A stretch of DNA of 64,000 nucleotides from Climacium dendroides (taxonomy: Eukaryota; Streptophyta; Bryopsida; Hypnales; Climaciaceae). The stretch's first letter is position 1. Every line of letters begins with the position of its first letter. The position numbers and the translations under genes are program-made. The stretch is taken from NCBI GenBank assembly GCA_950106755.1, contig OX467087.1, positions 13,954,047 to 14,018,046 of the forward strand, in the 5' to 3' direction. This document shows, in pieces, positions 43,397 through 56,199 of this stretch. The notes below the pieces were generated by a model. The model saw nothing but the letters and a program-made list of their open reading frames with translations, searched no databases and was not told where the DNA came from.

Positions 43397-43839
43397 ATGG
43401 CAAGCTACTGGGCATTGGAAAGCTATGGGTCACCGTGCAAGCTTTGGCCAAATAAGGTAGGGATGGTCAGACCTCCTTTTCAGGAGGGCACATCTCCTTC
43501 CTCGTCCCTCCCTTCCTTCCTTTCTGGGAAAGAAAGTCGGTGCACCATGTATTTTGAGGGGAAGCTAGGAATGATGTAAACAATGGTGGATCCCTCCGAG
43601 AAATCCATATTCAAATTGAATAAAGTATTTGTTCTTCAAACCAAAACCGTGTTTTTGTTGGCATGCACGCACGTTGATTTTAATGAGCTTTTTTGTTCCC
43701 TGCTGTTTTATTCATTGATTGTTTGTTCCCACGATGCACCCCCACGACTGACTCAAATGTTCAAGTATTGAATAAAACATATCACGTTATTCAGTGCATA
43801 TCAAATCAAGAAGGCCATCCGTTGGAGTGGTATTCGATG
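43199..43839. other. Spacer between foldback and CACTA MITE
   Basis: Apart from the minus-strand frame reaching 43396, nothing was recognised. A C/T-rich run lies near 43495-43520. Confidence 0.35.
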
Positions 43840-44015
43840 CACTACAGGAGAAAGTGTCCGAATTGTCTAAACTTGTCAATTTTCTGTCAATTAGGACTAG
43901 TTGATTCAGGTCAGTTTCTATCAATTAGGACTAGTTGATTCAGGCCACTTTCTGTCAATTAGGACTAGTTGATTCAGGCCACTTTCTGTCAATTTGGACA
44001 CTTTCTCTTGTAGTG
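43840..44015. mobile_element. CACTA-type MITE with ATG target duplication
   Basis: The element begins CACTACAGGAGAAAGTGTCC and ends in its inverse (ggacactttctcttgtagtg). It is flanked on both sides by ATG (43837-43839 and 44016-44018), the 3-bp target duplication typical of CACTA/En-Spm. The interior has three tandem copies of a unit containing tcaattaggactagttgatt and caggccactttctg. At 176 bp and with no coding it is non-autonomous. Confidence 0.92.
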
Positions 44016-44869
44016 ATGAAATTGAAACAAAAGGATTAGACAAGTTGTAGGGGGTCCCTCCATTGGGGAAATTGTGATAGGCAAGTGACCGCGTACATGC
44101 TAGTTTCTATGTGAAGGAAGTAGCAAGCTGGCAATCGAATTCTATGGTCTGTTGCAATCTTTTCGAAAATCTAATTCTTCCAAGGACTTTGCTCCCATGT
44201 ACATTTGGCTACGCAAACTTCTTAGTGGCGATGGAGGAAATTGCAGCAAGTTCCGTGAACGATGATGTCCACTAAGGTAGGTGGATGGAATTCCAACCCT
44301 CTTCTTCAGACCGTCCCCTAGCTGGCTTTAAAATGGACCTTAAGAGGTTGGTAACTAGGTAATCAATGTTCCTTGGATGATGAAAAAGAGGTTTATCATT
44401 TATCAATTATTTGTTCATACTTTGATAGGGGACATAATTAGAGCCAATGTGGGTCCATTTCTGAAAACATGTGTGTGCATTCCGGAAAAAAATGCACTCA
44501 AACTTTGAATGTTAATATCTTTTAATCCATATGGTCAAACTTCATGAAATTGTTAGCACGTGATCTCATATAAGTAAAGTACAAGATCCTATGGCTCGAT
44601 TTTCTTTAAACGTTTTTTTCTGGTGCCTTGGATGAATTGAGCAAAAATGGCAGTTTTGAGTGTTTTTGGACCAGAAATAGGCCTTGGCACTTTAGGAGTT
44701 TGGTTTAGTACACATCACATTTAGGAACCTTGTCTACTATATTTTTGATTGCTACAGTGCTTGTTTTCAGACCGCACGTGTGTAGGTTTTGCAAGGCCTA
44801 GGGATCATAAATAGGTACCTACGGCATAATTCTTTGAAAATTCATAAGTAATTCATAAATGCTCTGAAA
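44016..44869. other. Intergenic with an R1 fragment
   Basis: The part 44550-44720 carries R1 words (gtacaagatcctatgg, aatggcagttttgagtg, gaccagaaataggcc) also seen at 950-1060 and 3930-4070. No gene. Confidence 0.45.
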
Positions 44870-45010
44870 AATATGAAACCACTTGGGTTAAATTCCAAAT
44901 CAGATTTGCTTCAAGTGAAAAATAAAGTAAACTAATTTCAGGCATCTGAAGACCATTAAAAAGGCCGACCATCCCGTAAAGGGTCGCTTCATGAGCCCCC
45001 TACCTTAAAC
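44870..45010 (+). repeat. Dispersed repeat family R3, copy 2
   Basis: It matches 19320-19482 in the same orientation: 'aaaccacttgggttaaattcc', then 'gggtcgcttcatgagccccc' and 'taccttaa'. It is more diverged than the other two copies. Confidence 0.6.
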
Positions 45011-45983
45011 CGACCCTCAATGCCATCTTCCTCTGAGACCGTGGAGTGACTGGAGTCTAGTTAAGACCTCAGACTAATGAATTGCCCAAAAAAAATCCCG
45101 CATTGCACTGTCTCTTTGGCTTTCCTATTTTCCAATAGTCGAAAATGCTTGAGTCTTCTATTGTATGATCCTCCATCATGACCTCAATCTGAGCTTCCCA
45201 GTCGAGGAGGGGCCCCATTCCATCCCATGAGCGCTAAAAAAACAATACAGTATGCACTTCAAGAACCCTGCAAGCCGCATCTCAACAAGTTTCCGGTCTT
45301 CTCGGCTACCGGAAAACCGCCATTTCAATGGAATTTCGCCATTTTAACGAAATTGCCCATCTTTCCCTATTCGACAAGGGAAAGCCTCGATACTCCTCAA
45401 AGTTTCTCTCGGTGGAAATTGCAAGACGGTGGTGATAATCTGTGTGTGACCAGAAGAGTGTTTTTTGGATGAGACGGTACTAACAATGCCTGTATATACC
45501 TTTGATAAAAAAAACCGAGGATATTGCTGCCGTGCAATCCTCTCCACAAAGTTCATCCAATACTATGATAGAGGTACCAAAAAAATAATGATGATGGAAA
45601 TATTAGTCAATTAAGGTGCAACACGAAGCATTTGTCATGGCTTGGATTCAAAGTCCCTCAAGTGGCAAAGATATTTTAATTGCTCACAAAAATCTTTCCT
45701 TTGACTATAGGATCACAATCTACTGTGTGTGAAGAATTCGTGCAATTCACCATGTAACCTCTTGTTGATTTCCATCGTACTTCTGTGTCCCGAAACAAGT
45801 CTCCACAATGGGCCTCATGTTTTTGTAAGGTTGTTTTGAGTAGATCCATTTTTATTTCGGTTGCATGCAGTGAATACATTTCAGACTCCGTGAGCACTTG
45901 ACGAACAAAGAACGTGAGGCCTTGTGGAGACACGTTCTTCTGGGTGCTTAACCCAATCATTCAATGCAAGTTTTTTTCATTGA
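45011..45983. other. 3' flank of OMT2
   Basis: No other gene was recognised. A reversed copy of the 20305 duplication word lies near 45325-45360. The final stretch should hold the OMT2 3' UTR and resembles the equivalent flank of OMT1. Confidence 0.4.
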
Positions 45984-47881
45984 TTACTTCTGAAACTCGG
46001 TGACAGCAAGCATGTCCACTTTGCAGACGACCTTGACTTCTCGAAACCCTGCAGCCAAGCCTAACTTGCGGAAGTCGCTTTTGGTGCGTTCCGCGGACCC
46101 GGGCTCCGTGAAGGCCATCATTTGGATGTCATTTTGCAGGGCCAAGTGATCCGCTCCTTCAAAGTTCATGATTTCGGGCAACATGTCATCCACTGAAATC
46201 ACTTTGCCGTCGGGGGGCAATGCCTCGTAACACTTCGTCAAGATCTTCACACAATTCTCGTCATCCCAGTCGTGCAAGATGTACTGCAGAGAGGAGATCG
46301 ACCCCACAAAAAAAACGTCAGTCCATTCTTTCAATTTGGTGATATTCCACGCGCCATTTTCACATTTATATATATACTTGTACTCACATACGTAATATAT
46401 TGCATTTCATCCGCGGATTGACGAAAGTCGTGTACGCTGTCACGATGTCAATCAGTCATATAAAACTTGTTATTATATTTCATATCCTATCTCTTTCAGG
46501 CAAGAAGTAGCATTTCACGTCCAAGGTATCTGCACTCCCTTGAATCTCTGAACATAAATTCGGTGTCTAGTCTACACACATGAATTCAAACTATAATCTA
46601 CTTCCTCCGAAATCAAGAATGGGGGAGGGGTGTGTGCATTCAGACAGACCTTCATGAAGATGGCGTCACCGTCCTTGGGAACGGACTCCAACATATTCCC
46701 AGCCACATGTTCCACTCCTGCCAGGGCTCAATCAATCCACTTCTTCACAAACAATCTACAATACAACGTGAACAGAAGTTCCACAACTTGCAGAATTAAG
46801 GGAGTTTTAAGAGTTCAGCATAAAGAAAACGAAATCGGACTTCACCATCTCAGTTGAATCATTAATTTCCACCTCCAAGCTAAGTAACATACTATACCCC
46901 TTTTTATGAGCATGATGGTAAACTCCACAAAACTCCCTTACAGTGTGAACACAGTACATGTACACCAAAATCAAAGACAGGTGTACAGCACTCCAAAATC
47001 TCAATCAAAAGTAAGAATTCCAAGAGCACTGACGAAATCAATGCAGATCCAAATCCAGATCCAAATCCATCCATTCATGCATCCCTGAGTTCCAGAATCC
47101 TACTCGGAATTGGCTTGCACGCGCTGATCACATGCGGCTGATCGAAGTTGACTGCTCGTATGTGCGGATACCTCTCCGTGACCAGCTTCATCGCCGACCC
47201 CATCCCCCCTCCCACATCCACCAGCACCTTCACCCCTTCCAAGCCTTTGTACTCATCCAGCACCGCCCTCAAGTAGATTTTCGAGTTTCCAGACATCGCC
47301 TTATTAAACACCTCACGATACTCCGCATTCTGCTTCCCGTACTCCCACACACTCAACCCTCCATGCGCCCTTTCGAACGCAGTCATCTCGCCGTCCACCA
47401 CCGCCTCATGCAAGTGCCGCCAAGTGGCATTGGGTTCGGCTAGCTGGGTCATGAACAAGAAGTGCACGAAGGAGCCGTGTTCCGGGTCGTCGACGAAGAA
47501 GCGAGCGATAGGTTCCAAGGCGTAGCGACGCTCGGAGATGACGCGGGGGGACGCGGGGGAACGCTGGTCCTCTGGAGAGTTCGTGGTGGTGACGGTTTCG
47601 CGAAGGATGCGCTTGCCGCTCACCATGCGGAGGAGACGGGAGAGGTAGGAGATGTTGATGGGTTTTCCTGGGAGTGCGAGAGCCGCGATCTCTGCGGCGG
47701 TGAGCGAAGCGTTGGGGCCGGCGCGTGAGAGAGCTTCGAAGACTTGGAGGCGGGCGAGGGCGGCGACGGCGCCGGGGACGCAATCGCTGGTGACGAGTTG
47801 GAAAGCAGCGAGGCGGACGCTGTCGAGACTGGTGGGAGGGTCTGAGGGCCCGACGTCCATACTACTAGCCATGGTGTCCAT
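45984..47881 (-). CDS. OMT2: caffeic-acid-type O-methyltransferase, apparently intact
   Basis: The minus-strand exons are 47881-47104, 46717-46650 and 46283-45984, in phase, totalling 1146 nt (381 residues). Donors and acceptors are at the same codons as in OMT1 (CCGA|GTAGGA; CTGGCAG|GA; AAG|GTCTGT; CTCTGCAG|TAC). Exon 1 has LEPIARFF and the SAM motif LVDVGGGMG. Exon 2 encodes VEHVAGNMLESVPKDGDAIF. Exon 3 begins YILHDWDDENC with the catalytic His present, and keeps AERT and GFREVKV. The residue at the position of Glu297 of alfalfa COMT is Asp here (VISVD). The expected reaction is SAM-dependent methylation of a phenolic hydroxyl in the cytosol (phenylpropanoid-type), with substrate unknown. 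I chose Met at 47881; a start at 47872 is also possible, and an upstream ATG at 47908 is less likely because the related leader is closed by TGA. Introns are short (366-386 bases). Confidence 0.93.
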
Positions 47882-48154
47882 GGGGTTCAAGCTCCAAATG
47901 TTCGGCAAGCAAAGTCACTGCAAGAGAGTCACAGCACGGGTCACAGGCAAATTTCCAGAGATCAAGTGCAATTGAATCGTATCGATCAATCAGCTACCAC
48001 TAACTTCTACAATCAGAGGCACCGCAACAGATTCACAGCCCCACTCGCAGCTAGCCCCAATATTCACAGAGATCAAGAGCAACCTGGCGGAGCTAGCTGA
48101 ATCTATCTGAAACTAGTATCGCAGCACCGGTGATGATACAGGCTAACCAATGAA

Positions 48155-48164
48155 TATATTTATA
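48155..48164 (-). promoter_or_regulatory. Candidate TATA box of OMT2
   Basis: On the minus strand it reads CTATAAATATA, about 275 bases upstream of the start codon. It is the only good TATA word in the region. Confidence 0.6.
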
Positions 48165-48171
48165 GTGAAAA

Positions 48172-48241
48172 AACAAGACCGGGAGGGCGATACCGGGGGT
48201 ATTTTTTTCGGGTATGTAAGTATCCCCCCCAAATTTTCTTA
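48172..48241 (+). mobile_element. Half-copy of the foldback MITE, next to the OMT2 TATA box
   Basis: It matches one arm of the 19509-19663 element: agaccgggagggcgatacc, ggggtatttttttcgggtat and ccccccaaattttctta in order. Only one arm is present. It ends about 10 bases from the TATA word, so insertion may affect OMT2 transcription (inference). Confidence 0.8.
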
Positions 48242-48299
48242 CGCGGTTGATGATGTCACATGGTTCCCAAAAGGTTGATTTCCACGATCACCAACATGA

Positions 48300-49330
48300 C
48301 GTTTAAGGGTTAAAGGTTTAGAACAGGGTTCTTTTTAACCCTCATGGAGGTTTTGGACTACGTTTTAATCAAAAGGTTAGTGCTCCAAAAGTGTCATTTT
48401 TAGGACAAGTACCAAATTTTAAGAAAAGAATGTTTTTGGATACATGTAACCATAGGATCTTGTATTTCACTACTTTAGGAGATGTGGAAAAAATTTCAAT
48501 ACTTTTCACCATTGTAGATTGCAAGATATTAGCATTGGAATTGACAAAAATCTTTTTTTGGCCCCTGTGAAAAATTGGGCAACTACACTTCACAATCAAG
48601 GTTACATTTGTATCATGGTTGTCATACTGGACAAGTTACTATTCATTTTTTGTCCTGTAGGACAAGTTACTATTCATCAAATGTACTTGAAAGGTACATT
48701 TGATGAATAGTAACTTGTCTAGTATAACAACCATGATTTGTATGGAAAAAGGTCCAAAATGGTGGTTACTCTTTGGATTCATTCTTCAAAGCAAGTTCAC
48801 TACATGCTTGAAAATTTTCAAATCATTTGGAATTGTACAACATATAGGGAAAAAAATAGAAAGTAGAAAGAAGTAAAGAATGATACAAAATACAAAATTG
48901 ATAAGAATTTAATTATAGACTTGAAAAATGGCAATTCCAATGGTTGTAATGTCATTATAAACAATCTACATCCTACAAATTTTTTTTCCAAAAATATTGA
49001 TAATTGAGTTAAATAAAAGACTTCATAGTTTATCTTTGAGTAGAGATTCTATAACTACCTGCAAACTAGAACTCCTCATAACTTTCATCTCATTAATCAA
49101 AATGGAATGATTCAAGACTTTTCATATATATATAATAAATTTGGAAAATTAATTTGAAAATTTTATTTTTTTTAAAAAGTGATTTTTGAAGATGTTTTTT
49201 TTGGTGCCTAAGTTGCCCCCTCATTGTTGAAAACTACATAGCTTACAATAACTTTTTAACCATGCAATCAAAAGTTATGAAAATTGTTGGGCCTTAAAGC
49301 TATTCCTCAGGCACATGTTAAACGAAAATT
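48300..49330 (-). repeat. Dispersed repeat family R1, reverse copy
   Basis: This is the reverse-complement counterpart of 210-1060, including 'aaccataggatcttgtat' at 48448 and 'aactttttaaccatgcaatc' at 49251. It is interrupted by the small foldback at 48612-48734. Confidence 0.65.
48612..48734. mobile_element. Small foldback element inserted in R1
   Basis: Left arm words atcatggttgtcatac, tggacaagttactattcat and caaatgtac recur inverted on the right (gtacatttgatgaatagtaa, cttgtctagtataacaacc, atgat). The left side contains gacaagttactattcat twice. The core loop is about seven bases. Confidence 0.78.
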
Positions 49331-50247
49331 TCAAATAAAAATAAATAAAAATTCTATGCATAGTAAGTTTTCCAAAATCACAATGTCAGAAATCACTATT
49401 TTAGAAAGTCATTAGGAAAGAAATCAACCCTCAAAAGAGTTATTTTTCTTTAAGGGGTCATTGCAAGAAACATAGACCATTTTTGGTAGCGTTTTCCAAA
49501 ACTAGTTTTTGTCCAAGCTATAACTTTTGAATTTAAAACCCAATGCCAAATACAAAAATTTTGTTTCTAGAGTTTTTTATTGTAATAGTATCCCTTATTT
49601 TTCAGAATTAAAAAAAAAAAAAACATTTTGTATTTAAAAATCAATTTTGTTAATTTGTCATAAAATTAGGTTTAGTGTTTTTTTACACTATTGAGCGGTT
49701 CAATTTAATGATTTCAACTAAAATTTCCATGGCATATTCCTATAATAGGTGGACATGTCTCTACCAAATGGTCTTTAAAAGTACATTATTATATGTCCTC
49801 CACATTTGTGCAAATAGGCTTTTTTTGGCCTCCTTTGCATGCGCACTTCTAAACATTAGTGATGGTTTTTTGTCAAGTCTCATCACAAAGAAGTTTTTCC
49901 AAATGGCCAATTTTTAGTTTCAAAATAGGAAAAACAATTTGAGATAAATGGAGATTTGTCACAAATCTAGAGCCACAATTCAAGATTGAGTACAATAGCA
50001 AGAATGAAAGAATACAAGAAAAAACACATAGTAAGAAAAAAAATCTGAAAAATGATTGAAATTAAAGCACAAGATGTATATTCCAATGGTTGTCAACTAG
50101 ACACAAATTAAGAGGAGGTAAAAACACATGCCTCTACCTCATTGACTAGAGTTCCCTATCTATGAATATTTGATTCTTTTATCCTAGACTATCCACGCTT
50201 TGAATTTTTTTGTAAATTCAATAGTGAATCTTCTTCTAAATTTAAAT
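49331..50247. other. AT-rich spacer, nothing recognised
   Basis: No coding or repeat structure was identified. The plus-strand frame at 49675-49917 is AT-rich and unsupported. Confidence 0.4.
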
Positions 50248-50632
50248 GCCCAATACCACCAATTACCCAATTTTGCCACCTACACGTTCCTCCCATTTCC
50301 ATCACTTGATATATCTATTACCACAATCTTATTAATTCTTCATCATGATGGCAATGCATTGGGGAGGGGACACATCAGCCCATGCTTCAACAATGGTCTG
50401 TCTAATCATGCTTCAACAATGGTCTGATCATGCTTCAACAAGGGTCTACTCACAGTTTTACATTTCAGCTTTGAAAAATCACAAAAATTCAATTCTTGTC
50501 CGAATGTCTTCATTCTTTTTGCAATTGACTTCTCTCAAACAATTCAATCTCTGAAAAATATGTGAGTTGACAAATAGCTTTTCCAAAGTACCTAGATTGT
50601 AAATCTATATGGTAATGGGTAGTTCTACCTTA
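50248..50632 (-). mobile_element. MITE family M2, copy 1 (one end truncated)
   Basis: This is the reverse complement of 53853-54222 over its whole length: caataccacc, gccacctacacgttcctccc, catcatgatggcaatgcatt, cttcaacaatggtctgatca, and an end tggtaatgggtagttctacc. The left terminal repeat lacks its outer part. Confidence 0.82.
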
Positions 50633-50639
50633 GTGGTCA

Positions 50640-50800
50640 CACAATCAACCACCTCTTGAAATTTAGAGTAAGGCAGGAGGCTCATAAGTCGACCACTTAA
50701 GCACTTGAACTGAATTTTGGGCAGGTAAAACTTCTCAAAATATTTTTTCAGTAAATTTTCCTTGAAAGACGAGGAATTGGCATCTACTCCAAGTTGTTTC
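50640..50800 (-). repeat. Dispersed repeat family R3, copy 3
   Basis: This is the reverse complement of the 19320-19482 repeat. Read on the minus strand it gives acttggagtagatgccaatt, ttactgaaaaaatattttga and gcctcctgccttac in order. It abuts MITE M2 copy 1. Confidence 0.72.
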
Positions 50801-51339
50801 ATTTTTTTGGATTATTTTTTATTCAGTTATGAATTTTCAAACGAGAAGTGTCGTAGGTCCCTATTCATGATCCTAAGTCTTTTTCATAAAGTGTTCATTG
50901 CAACTTCTAAAAAGAAATGGGAAAAGCAAGGAGACTGATTGGCTCTTGCAATAATGAATATAAATAATATTTTTCTTGATTTTTTCAATGACTACAGAGG
51001 TCAATTTAAGAATCACCTCCAATCCATTCCAGTGGCATTTATAGGGACGGTTCAAAATGCCTCCTTACATTGATAGGACATTGAAGGAAAAGCAAAATAT
51101 ATCTCTATATCATGATAAGTTTTTCCTTTTTTTTTTCTTTTTTTTTTTTCGAAACACATGGATCACAGTCACTTTTAGAGAAGACTACCTTAGGTGAGTG
51201 GCATGAGTAGTATTGTTGTTGAAAGCATGACCATAGGACACTGAAGTGGGTGAGCTGGTGTGACGCAGTAACATCATCATCTGGCTTGGCTGGACATGCC
51301 CTTGACCACGTTTTTATTTATTTATTTGAGACATCTTTT
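50801..51339. other. Spacer with poly-T tract
   Basis: A T-rich run lies at 51120-51150. Nothing else was recognised. Confidence 0.4.
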
Positions 51340-51510
51340 GCCGAATGAAATCGCCAATTTGCTACCAAATTTGGGACAGTATTGCTCTATTTTGGATGAA
51401 TAAATGAAATTTCATCCATAAATCACAAGTTTCATCCATTCCATCCTTTAAGTGGTGATCACTTTCTGCATGGCCAACAATAAATGAAATAAAAAAAACC
51501 TACTTTGAAT
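51340..51510 (+). repeat. Dispersed repeat family R4, copy 2
   Basis: It is collinear with 8820-8990 (same orientation), including 'gctaccaaatttgggacagt' and 'attttggatgaat'. Confidence 0.6.
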
Positions 51511-51833
51511 GAACGTGGGAAAAAAAGGTTAGAAAAAAAAAAAAAAAAAACACAAAAAACTGGACACGCTTCTATTAACTCCACAACTAAACACATCAAT
51601 TGACAAACAATGCCCAAATTGACGGAAAAAAAATGTCCGAATTGATAGAAAATTGACAAAAAAAACCCTGTTTGAGTTGACAAAAAATGATAGCATTCCC
51701 TTATAGTGTGACTTGCCAAAAAGGGGAGCCAAATGCTCGTTTGGAGTGTGGAATTGGAGACCGGGGCCACATTGTTTTTTATGTACTCCACAAAGGACTT
51801 GCCAAGAAGGGGTGCCAAGTGGGTTTTGCAATG
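51511..51833. other. A-run and reversed CACTA-interior-like words
   Basis: A long A run at 51533-51551 is followed by minus-strand words related to the CACTA MITE interior (caaattgacgg, tgtccgaattgatagaaaat). The neighbouring MITE may therefore be part of a larger, rearranged CACTA remnant. Confidence 0.4.
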
Positions 51834-51975
51834 CACTACAAGGAAGCAGTGTCAATTTGGACATTTTTTTGTCAATTCGGATGTGTCAATTTGGACATTT
51901 TCTTGTCAATTTTCTGTAAATTCGGACATTTTAGTCAATTTGGACATGTCAATTTAGACAATTTTTCTTGTAGTG
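51834..51975. mobile_element. Second CACTA-type MITE with ATG target duplication
   Basis: It begins CACTACAAGGAAGCAGTGTC and ends caatttttcttgtagtg. It is flanked by ATG at 51831-51833 and 51976-51978. The interior is built of gtcaatttggacatttt units. It has the same TIR type and the same target triplet as the 43840 element. Confidence 0.85.
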
Positions 51976-51978
51976 ATG

Positions 51979-53852
51979 TCACATAGTTTCCTAGTTTAGA
52001 AAAATCAAACTACAAAAATTTAACTTTTGATTGAATGAGAAAATTGAATTCAACAACCATCTCACATTTTGTTGTAAACATCTCCAACTTGTGTTGAGTT
52101 CTCAATTGAGTAGAGAAGCTCTTTATATGCATATGGGGGGGAGGATGTAGAACAACCTATATGGAATAATGTAAATTAGAATTAGTAGGAGCTCAACCGC
52201 TCATAGTTAAGTCAAAGGTAGGAATTGTATTTGAAGAAACTTTGCAATGTGTTGAAACATTTTTTTGGTGTTGTTACATTCCATTAGACTCCATTCTAGA
52301 GTATGTCTTGGTGTCCGTGGATTCACATGGATCTAAATATGGATGTAGATACAATAGTCCATGTCTTTTGAAATCATTCCTAAATTAAAATTCGAATCGT
52401 AAGGATTTCAATCATGAAAAATAATAATTCAAAGAAAGATTTCTCAATATGAGTGTATAGTGCAAATTTTTTACTATCCATTCAAACATACCAATGATTT
52501 CTTCTTGGTGTTGTATGACATGCCACAATATGAGAATTTTGAAAATAAGAATTATTTTGAAAGTCATTTCTTGTTTTGTAGTATATTGCCAAAAGACCCA
52601 AGATTCATAGCTAGAATACATAGGACTATTCTACATCATGTGTGAATTTTTCTTAATTTCCAAATATAGTTCAGTGTTCCTATATAATCTCCAATTGAAT
52701 GTCTATTTTGACCATTTTAAATGTTTTAGGATTATCTTTAGCCCAAAAAAACAATTTTGAAGGTAAAACTTTGATTTGAGGTCACCTACTAGGATTGTGC
52801 ACATTGACAAAGAGATTGGGCTTAAAATAGAAAAATTATCATCTTTAGCTTGTGTTCCAAGTGTATTTTTACTATTTTCTTACTTGAGCTTATTTTTGAA
52901 TAATAGAGCAGAGGAATTCTAAGGTTTAGGATCTTGTTAATCGGTGTTTGCTACAACTTTCAATGGAGGCTTATCAACTTATTTCCCTGAAAAATTCTTA
53001 TTTCTTAATTTTTCCAAAAATTCATACCCTAACATGAGTTTTAGAATGTTGATTGAAATAGCTCTACCTTTTAGCTATTTTTTTGAAAACATGGAAGTTG
53101 AATTACATCTACATGAAGTTGATTGTGAAGTAAATCTTTACACCTGCTCCTATTCAAGACATGTGAGGATATGGAGTAAATTAACATTATGGACATAAAT
53201 TACCAACTACATGGCATTGCTAATACAATATTATTCAGATGCCAACTTGGGGTAATGATTAATGCCTCTTAAGGTAGCCAACCCATTTCCAACCATTTAA
53301 AAAATTACACATAATTATTTGGAGCTCAAGTTTTTTGAGTGTGGAATTTTTCCCATGATAAGAAATAGAGTTTGGAAGGATGTATATTTTTCAAAATTTT
53401 AATGTACAAAAGATAATTACTATTAATTTATGAGTGCAAGACTCTCTTTGACCTATAATGGTGATATAGACCTTTTAATTTTTGACTATAGGCTGATTGC
53501 AAAATTGAACAAAGATTGGTTGCAATATTGATAGGCTTACAACCAATCATAGTGCACCACAATTGCTCCCAGAACTCCACCACAACTTCATGGAAAGAAA
53601 ACACAATTTCATGGGAAAAAAACAACCTATAGATTAGAAATGGGGTGATGGTTGGAAACTTGGAAATGGATTAGCTCCTATAATTGTTTGTTGCAATGCG
53701 TGGGGGTAGGTGAGGCCCTTTTACATGTAAGCTTAGGAGATTTTGGACAATTGTTCAACTATGCTCACACTAGTTTTATTACACTTGTCATGAATTCATT
53801 TTATATTTAGGTTTAGGTTCAAATATGCTCACACCAAGTTTAAGTTATAATA
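51979..53852. other. AT-rich spacer, nothing recognised
   Basis: No protein resemblance and no clear repeat structure were seen. Confidence 0.4.
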
Positions 53853-54222
53853 AAGTAGAACTACCTATTACCATACAAATTTGCAATCTAAGTACTTTGG
53901 AGAAGCTATTTATGAGCTCTCATATTTTTCAAAGATTGGATTGTTTGAGAGAAGTCAATTGCAAAAAGAATGAAGACATTCTGACAAGAATTGAATTTTT
54001 TGTGATTTTTCAAAGCTGAAATGTAAAACTGTGAGTAGACCGTTGTTGAAGCATGATCAGACCATTGTTGAAGCGTGGGCTGATGTGTCCGCTCTCTAGT
54101 GCATTGCCATCATGATAATGGATTAGTAAGATTGTGGTGATAAGATGGGCCAGTGATGGAAATGGGAGGAACCTGTAGGTGGCAAAATTGGATAAATGGT
54201 GGTATTGGGTAGTTCCACCTTT
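53853..54222 (+). mobile_element. MITE family M2, copy 2
   Basis: The left end aagtagaactacctattacc is an imperfect inverse of the right end ggtattgggtagttccacctt, giving terminal inverted repeats of about 20 bases. The interior matches 50248-50632 in reverse. It is non-coding, 370 bp. Confidence 0.83.
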
Positions 54223-56199
54223 TTTGCCAACGTACTTGTTCAATTAGGTCTGCTATGCTTAACTACAGCTTGAGTCATAGGGCTGTAGGTGCAAATATTG
54301 GAACCAGAGTAAATGCATGATTCAAGGGGTTTTGACAATATTCAAATATTCATTGGTAGGAAGTCCATAAATTGCCCATTTAAACCTAACGACCTCATCA
54401 ATGACAATAATAGATATTTAAAGGAGTATGTCACTCATTCCTAGATAGGGGAAGCATTTAGAATCCAATCAATTTAAGAACTTCCTACTTTACTTCAATT
54501 GGTTCTAGTTTTTGATTAGCACATTTGAATACTAATTAGCTCAAACTAGTTACAAAGATTTGCTCTAACTACTATAAAACTTTGGAATAAAGCAACCAAA
54601 TTATGCCTATAATCTTGAAAATGATTTGAATTAGTGCCTAGCCCTTAACTGCATCAATGTCCACTTTCTGAACAATATACAAATTGATATTCTTGTTTCT
54701 TTTTTATTACTGCTTGGATGAAAGTCATCCTAATTTGTGGAGATACTTTATCTAGTTGTTGTCCTATCTAATGGTTGGATTTGGAGTTATTAGAGTACAT
54801 GTTTTTCTAAAATCACAAATGTGGAAGTATGTCAAGTGGTTGATGAAGCAAAGATAGCATCAACTTTAATTCAAAATTGGATTTCCAAAATGAGGTCATA
54901 GATCTAAAGCATAAAAATTTCATAAATTCACCCATGTTTAGAGAACTTCATTTCAAATCCATTACAACAAATTTTACTCAAAAAATGATAATATTTTTCT
55001 TGTAATCTAATTTAGAAGGAATTTTGAAATTTTCCTTTTTGAAATTTATAAAAAAATATTGGTGATGGCATTGGTGAATTTAACTATACACATGGAATCT
55101 AAAATTCAAAATCTACAATTTTGATTTGTATACCAATTCCAAAACATTCTTCCAAGTAGTACTTTATGATGATTGTCAAATTGTCAATTTTGGAGAAGAC
55201 TTTGGATGTTTAGGGGCTAGAGGGGGGGATCAAAAAAACTTATTTCTTATTTCTTAGTTTGAAATTTGAAACCTAGTCTCCACTATTACAATGGGGAGGT
55301 TATCCTTTTTCATTCAATGAACCTACTTCCCTTCAATAACCAACGTCAATTTCTTCTTCAATTCATTAGTTTCATAGTCTTTGTTGATGCTATATCATAG
55401 AACCACCTATAATCAACCATTTAAGTCATTCCACACATATTTTGGAGTAGTCAAAGGCAATGCAAATTTTTTACCATGTAAGAAGATAGAAATCACGGGT
55501 ATTGAAATTTTTTGGTAAATTTATGCCTTGAATTGATACTACTATGAGTTTTGAAAGCCAATAGTTGGTCTAGACCCAAATCCAATGTATAGACTCTTCC
55601 AATTTTAATCATTCAAAAACTACTTTTCTGCTCACTACTTCCTACTTTCTTGCCACTTCAATCTTTGAGACCTATGTCATAACCTCATTAATCCCAACTT
55701 TGAAAAGGAAAAAAACAAAACATTCCAAGCTTTGGTTGGAAATCTCTTCCAGCCTTGATTGAAAATAGTTGCATCCTAAAGATTGAAAATATATCCCTGG
55801 TTAAGAATGGGTGATTCTACCTTAGGCACCAACTATGATGGTTTTTCTAAGGATATTTTTCACTTCTTTCTAATGTTGTATAGATCTTTTGCTTGTAGGA
55901 ATTGACACATGACTTCTGGAATGGTTGTCATGTCAATGTTTTGGTCATGCAAATGGTTCGATGAATAGATGGAGTGGGTGGGACAAAAAAGGCAATAAGA
56001 CAGATCCAACATGCTGGACCTTGGACCCCTAATTTGTAGAGTGCCCAACCTTTTCCTACAATCCAAATTCAATCTAGCCCCCCTAATCTTTGAATTTCAG
56101 AATATTGGTTATCAAAAAAATTCTAGTGGTAGAAGAGAGGTTGGATAAGGTCTCTATTGTTCAGTTTTTATTTTAAATTTTTTATGAAGAAGATATGAA
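54223..56199. other. AT-rich spacer, nothing recognised
   Basis: Nothing beyond low-complexity AT DNA was recognised. The word gggtgattctaccttagg near 55810 resembles the M2 terminal repeat but lacks a partner. Confidence 0.4.
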
